From Rhizobium glycinendophyticum (GTDB taxonomy: Bacteria > Pseudomonadota > Alphaproteobacteria > Rhizobiales > Rhizobiaceae), in the NCBI RefSeq assembly GCF_006443685.1, contig NZ_VFYP01000001.1:1302001-1366000 (forward strand): 64,000 bases of DNA, given 5' to 3'. Of this stretch, positions 62,072 to 64,000 are shown piece by piece. The translations under genes were made by a program, and so were the position numbers. The notes beneath the pieces were generated by a model. That model searched no databases. It had not been told where the DNA came from and saw only the letters and a list, made by a program, of their open reading frames with translations. Every line of letters starts with the position of its first letter. The first letter of the stretch is position 1.

Positions 62072-62809
62072 GTGAGCGAAGCCAAGAAGCAAAGTGCCCT
62101 TTGGGAAAACATCAAGGTCATCATCCAGGCCCTCCTGCTGGCCATGGTTATCCGCACCGTGCTGTTCCAGCCCTTCACCATTCCGTCGGGCTCCATGATG
62201 CCCACCCTGCTGGTCGGTGATTATATCTTCGTTAACAAGTTCTCCTACGGCTATTCCAAATACTCGCTGCCGTTTTCGCCCGACCTCTTCGAAGGCCGGA
62301 TTTTCGCGAGCGAGCCGAAGCGTGGCGACATCGTGGTTTTCCGTTTTCCGCCAAACCCGAGCGTTGACTACATCAAGCGTCTTGTCGGCCTCCCGGGCGA
62401 CCGGATCCAGGTCATCAACGGGGTCCTGAACATCAACGGCCAGCCGGTGCCGAAGCAGCCTGACGGCGTCTTTACCTCGGATTACCGCATGGATCCGGGC
62501 ACAGATGTGCCGGTGTTCCGCGAAACCATGGACAATGGCGTGACTTATGACACGCTGGATCAGGCTCCCGACAGCCGCGGCGACAACACCCGCGAGTTCA
62601 TCGTGCCAGAAGGCCATTACTTCATGATGGGCGACAACCGCGACAACTCGCTCGACAGCCGCTTCGACGTTGGCTTCGTGCCGGCGGAGAACCTGATCGG
62701 CAAGGCCTCGCTGATCTTCTTCTCGCTCGGCAACGACACCTCCTTCCGCGAAGTCTGGAAGTGGCCGTCGAACATGCGTTGGGATCGTCTGTTCAAGGTT
62801 GTCGGATGA
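62072..62809 (+). CDS. lepB: Signal peptidase I
   Basis: A 245-residue inner-membrane protease that removes signal peptides. The N-terminal anchor (WENIKVIIQALLLAMVIRTV) is followed by the catalytic Ser41 in FTIPSGSMMPTLLVGDY and the general-base Lys102 in VDYIKRLVGLPGDRIQV. The box-E motif GHYFMMGDNRDNSLDSR is complete. The start is GTG at 62072, after an AGAAGGAAA site; a GTG 33 bases upstream (62039) gives a longer start without family support. It overlaps rnc by four bases (ATGA). Confidence 0.95.
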   Translation: MSEAKKQSALWENIKVIIQALLLAMVIRTVLFQPFTIPSGSMMPTLLVGDYIFVNKFSYGYSKYSLPFSPDLFEGRIFASEPKRGDIVVFRFPPNPSVDYIKRLVGLPGDRIQVINGVLNINGQPVPKQPDGVFTSDYRMDPGTDVPVFRETMDNGVTYDTLDQAPDSRGDNTREFIVPEGHYFMMGDNRDNSLDSRFDVGFVPAENLIGKASLIFFSLGNDTSFREVWKWPSNMRWDRLFKVVG

Positions 62810-63528
62810 ACCGGAAAAAGGGCGCATCGGAGGAGCATTGGGAGCAGATCGAAACTCTGATCGGGCACCGGTTTGCCGATCGTGATCGTCTGTCCCGGGC
62901 ACTCACGCATTCGAGCGTCCAGCCGTCAAAGGGGGAGGGCGATTACGAGCGCCTGGAATTCCTCGGCGACCGCGTGCTCGGCCTCTGTGTGGCCGAGCTC
63001 CTCTTCAGCACCTTCCGCAAGGCGGCGGAGGGAGAACTCTCCGTCCGCTTCAACCAGCTCGTCAGCGCAGAGACCTGTGCTGCCGTCGCCGACGAGATGG
63101 AGCTTCACCGCTTCATTCGCACCGGCGCCGATGTGAAGAAGATTACAGCGAAGAACATGCTGAATGTTCGCGCAGATGTGGTTGAAGCCCTGATCGCTGC
63201 GATTTATCTGGATGCGGGGCTCGAGGCAGCCCGCAGCTTCATCCTGAAATTCTGGACGGCGCGAGCCACCCGCGCCGATGGCGCGCGCCGCGACGCCAAG
63301 ACCGAGTTGCAGGAATGGACGCACGCCAAGTTCGGCAAGCCGCCCACATACAAGGTTGCGGATCGGTCCGGACCGGATCATGATCCGCGCTTCACGGTGA
63401 TCGTCGAGATCCCGGGCATCAAGCCGGAGATCGGCGTCGACCGTTCCAAGCGCGCCGCCGAGCAGGTGGCCGCCACGAAGATTCTCGAACGCGAAGGCGT
63501 CTGGGCCAAGGCCTCAGACGCGAACTGA
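62806..63528 (+). CDS. rnc: Ribonuclease III
   Basis: A 240-residue double-strand-specific RNase. The signature ERLEFLGDRVLGL is at residues 48-60, with the catalytic Glu/Asp, and the second site in NMLNVRADVVEALIAAIYLD near 111-130. The dsRNA-binding domain runs from about 162 to 235 (KTELQEWTHAKFGKPPTYKV, then GVDRSKRAAEQVAATKILER). The ATG at 62806 overlaps lepB's stop codon, a sign of coupled translation. era follows after nine bases. Confidence 0.96.
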   Translation: MNRKKGASEEHWEQIETLIGHRFADRDRLSRALTHSSVQPSKGEGDYERLEFLGDRVLGLCVAELLFSTFRKAAEGELSVRFNQLVSAETCAAVADEMELHRFIRTGADVKKITAKNMLNVRADVVEALIAAIYLDAGLEAARSFILKFWTARATRADGARRDAKTELQEWTHAKFGKPPTYKVADRSGPDHDPRFTVIVEIPGIKPEIGVDRSKRAAEQVAATKILEREGVWAKASDAN

Positions 63529-63537
63529 TTGGACACC

Positions 63538-64000
63538 ATGACCGAAACAGAAAACCATGACGGCGGCGAAGCCACCGTCAACACCCCGACCCGATCCGGC
63601 TTCGTTGCCCTGATCGGCCCGACGAATGCCGGCAAGTCGACCCTGGTCAACCGCTTCGTCGGCGCCAAGGTGTCGATCGTCAGCCACAAGGTGCAGACAA
63701 CCCGCGCCGTCATGCGTGGCATTGCCATCCACAAGAATGCCCAGATCGTTTTCATGGACACGCCCGGCATCTTCAAGCCGCGCCGCAAACTTGATCGTGC
63801 CATGGTGACGTCGGCCTGGGGCGGCGCCAAGGATGCCGACATCATCCTGCTCCTGATCGACAGCGAACGCGGTCTGCGCGGCGACGCCGAGGCGATCCTC
63901 GAAGCCCTGAAGGATGTGCCGCAGCCCAAGATCCTGGTCTTGAACAAGATCGACCGCGTGCGCCATGAAGACCTGTTCAAGCTGGCCGAAACGGCAAACG
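63538..64000 (+). CDS. era: GTPase Era, N-terminal part, runs off the window
   Basis: Only about 154 residues are visible; the KH domain and stop lie beyond 64000. After a rhizobial-type N-terminal extension of 20 residues come G1 GPTNAGKST (27-35), G2 region VQTTRAVMRG, G3 FMDTPGIF (72-79) and G4 VLNKIDRV, in the spacing of Era. It helps 16S rRNA maturation and 30S assembly. The ATG at 63538 is nine bases after rnc, in the same operon. Confidence 0.95.
   Translation, partial: MTETENHDGGEATVNTPTRSGFVALIGPTNAGKSTLVNRFVGAKVSIVSHKVQTTRAVMRGIAIHKNAQIVFMDTPGIFKPRRKLDRAMVTSAWGGAKDADIILLLIDSERGLRGDAEAILEALKDVPQPKILVLNKIDRVRHEDLFKLAETAN

Noticed and set aside
1..64000. CRISPR arrays, rRNA genes, insertion sequences
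   Set aside because: No regularly spaced short direct repeats, no rRNA sequence and no transposase frames were seen. The only regular tandem repeat is the 73-bp unit at 15057.

Overview
The window is about 62-65% GC, gene-dense chromosomal DNA from an alphaproteobacterium, most likely a member of the Rhizobiaceae (Rhizobium/Agrobacterium/Neorhizobium type). The evidence is the RopA-like Porin_2 genes, the DUF3563 and DUF2062 proteins, the single rsh gene, the dapA / smpB / rpoZ / rsh / acpS / lepB / rnc / era housekeeping run, and mosaic GC-rich intergenic palindromes of a kind common in rhizobia. The exact genus cannot be fixed from this sequence.

Layout. 1-9.7 kb: 5' part of pepN, a soluble chemoreceptor-like protein with an inverted domain order, DMT and MFS transporters, a winged-helix regulator, two tiny genes, a degenerate family-4-like uracil-DNA glycosylase, a YegD-type Hsp70, and small proteins. 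9.8-22.3 kb: oxidoreductases (SDR, beta-hydroxyacid dehydrogenase, FAD/lactate-type oxidase, ETF-ubiquinone oxidoreductase, MDR reductase with a divergent HxlR regulator), a pentapeptide-repeat protein, an L,D-transpeptidase lipoprotein, an LtrA protein, an MFS exporter and a diacylglycerol-kinase-like protein. 22.3-30.8 kb: a four-gene oligopeptide ABC importer operon, then a glutamine-synthetase-like gene divergent from a class III aminotransferase, which together look like polyamine catabolism. 30.8-33.2 kb: SDR, a PadR/DUF2218 pair with a palindromic operator candidate, and OsmC. 33.2-38.3 kb: an envelope glycosylation cluster (two GT39 transferases around a polyprenyl-phosphate glycosyltransferase, with a divergent UPF0104 membrane protein), resembling the rhizobial galacturonic-acid transfer genes. 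38.3-45.2 kb: amn, small secreted proteins, a Sel1-like gene in a structured RNA context, a HisC-like aminotransferase, two PilZ proteins and a ferredoxin-reductase-type flavoprotein.

45.3-49.6 kb is the most unusual part. A solitary tyrosine recombinase lies beside two divergent porin genes whose first 171 coding bases plus 17 bases of leader are identical. They form a 188-bp inverted repeat around a segment that holds tRNA-Ser(GCU). This could permit inversion and promoter exchange, or it could be gene conversion. 49.7-64 kb: alpha/beta hydrolase, lytic transglycosylase, dapA, an AT-richer unknown membrane protein placed between dapA and smpB, then smpB, DUF3830, a NYN-domain protein, rpoZ, rsh, small DUF genes, acpS-lepB-rnc-era (era runs off the end).

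No rRNA, CRISPR array, complete prophage or insertion sequence was seen. The main candidates for something undescribed are the porin/recombinase locus, the unknown gene at 54086-55171, the 73-bp tandem duplication across the end of the ETF-QO gene, and the structured repeats flanking the Sel1-like gene.
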